Shown one piece after another: positions 63,217 through 64,000 of a stretch of DNA of 64,000 nucleotides. Both the position numbers and the translations under genes were made by a program. The notes beneath the pieces are model-generated. The model did no database searches and had not been told where the DNA came from. It was given only the letters and a program-made list of their open reading frames with translations. This stretch comes from Phoronis australis (Eukaryota; Phoronida; Phoronidae). The stretch covers positions 248,001 through 312,000 of the forward strand of contig NMRA01000048.1 of the NCBI GenBank assembly GCA_002633005.1, written 5' to 3'. The number at the start of each line of letters is the position of its first letter. The first letter of the stretch is position 1.

Positions 63217-64000
63217 GGCAAATGTGCTGATTTCACAAATTAAAACAGAACATTTGTGAATCAAAGGTGATAAAACGTGGAAAACTGTCCGTAACTTAAA
63301 GTTTCGAAGTCAACAGAACTTTGAAATGAATTGAGAGGGAATTGTTGACTTTGATACTCATAGTGGCGAATAGTGCCAAATACAATCTTAGGTTGCATTG
63401 GCGATGGTCGCCAAATCGAGCGCTGCTCTAGCAGTCAGACCCCCAAGTAAAGTGAACAAGTATGGGTGTCTCTTAACTTGCCAGCAGCAACTCTCAGGGA
63501 GCTCAATGGCCTCAGAGGAATAAAATATAAGTTAGTATAAAAAAACTTTATTGCAAAACCATATCTCCACAGTACAAAACACACTACAACAGCACCCAGA
63601 AAACAGTTATTGGTCATGGATGCCCGAAAAATTAGGAAACCCATTTTGGACGTCATATTTTTGAAATTCTGGATGAACCCCAGTGACAACCATTTACATA
63701 TTCCCACAAGATAACACCAGCACCCTTTTACACAATTGAAATTTTATGAGTGCATTTATTCGTAAAATCAAAATTCAGTACACCAAATAATTTTGAGGTC
63801 TTTACCATAGCTAACACAATTCTTCACCTACAGTAAATTTTCCTCAAATTAAAAAAATAATCAGAAAAATTACGATTTTTTTCCAGTTCTCAAAAGCTGT
63901 ATGCATCATGTGTTTGTTGAGTTGACAGCAGCACTACGTAAACGATGCAAATATTTCTCTCTGAGTTATTTTTCAAGAAATTTTCATATAATGTGGCTTC

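Larger units (their letters stand above)
29201..64000. other. About 35 kb upstream of the coding start; 5' intron(s) or intergenic DNA
   Basis: No coding exon of the teneurin was recognised here. Vertebrate and insect teneurin genes often have very large 5' introns, so much of this may be intron between untranslated and coding exons. That is inference. The region contains one USP-like coding fragment on the plus strand (39651-39930), dispersed and fold-back repeats, three clear tandem repeats or duplications, and an N at 40118. I could not place a promoter or first exon. Confidence 0.5.

Overview
This is eukaryotic, intron-rich DNA at roughly 35-37% GC, most likely from a bilaterian invertebrate (probably marine). 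No base counts were run. It has no long open reading frames, but it has short coding exons with GT/AG borders, many small inverted-repeat elements, and signs of a heterozygous shotgun assembly: three isolated Ns, one of them at the junction of a near-identical tandem copy. I cannot name the species.

The one gene I can support is on the minus strand. Four exons (28922-29126 coding part, 21649-21915, 16546-16782, 7919-8123) splice in matching phases (1, 1, 1, then 2 at the last donor). They give about 304 codons of the cytoplasmic N-terminus of a teneurin (Ten-m/Odz), a type II single-pass synaptic adhesion receptor. Supporting hallmarks are an N-terminal acidic/serine patch followed by a basic RKRK motif, the GSExDxET block followed by a serine-rich SSLSSE...LSLSD block, a polyproline tract, and further PxxP motifs. 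The transmembrane segment, EGF repeats, NHL/YD-repeat barrel and C-terminus must lie to the left of the last exon. I found no transmembrane exon in 1-7918, so it is probably outside the window. An in-frame stop lies just upstream of the first ATG, and a good 3' splice site at 29201 suggests at least one untranslated exon further right.

Layout: 1-7918 is the start of intron 4; 8124-16545 is intron 3; 16783-21648 is intron 2; 21916-28921 is intron 1 of the coding part; 29201-64000 is about 35 kb with no recognised coding exon of this gene, either a large 5' intron or upstream DNA. On the plus strand at 39651-39930 is one fragment resembling the Cys-finger part of a USP-type deubiquitinase, probably an orphan exon or pseudogene.

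The non-coding DNA is packed with small repeats: a roughly 100 bp perfect-hairpin family (five copies, two subfamilies with different outer stems); a roughly 210 bp dispersed family with about thirteen copies or fragments; a roughly 400 bp family with three copies; a TTAA-flanked inverted-repeat element; three long fold-back elements; several tandem duplications; and one 26-bp minisatellite. No transposase, reverse transcriptase, rRNA, CRISPR array or intact tRNA was recognised. All repeat boundaries were read by eye and may be off by several bases.
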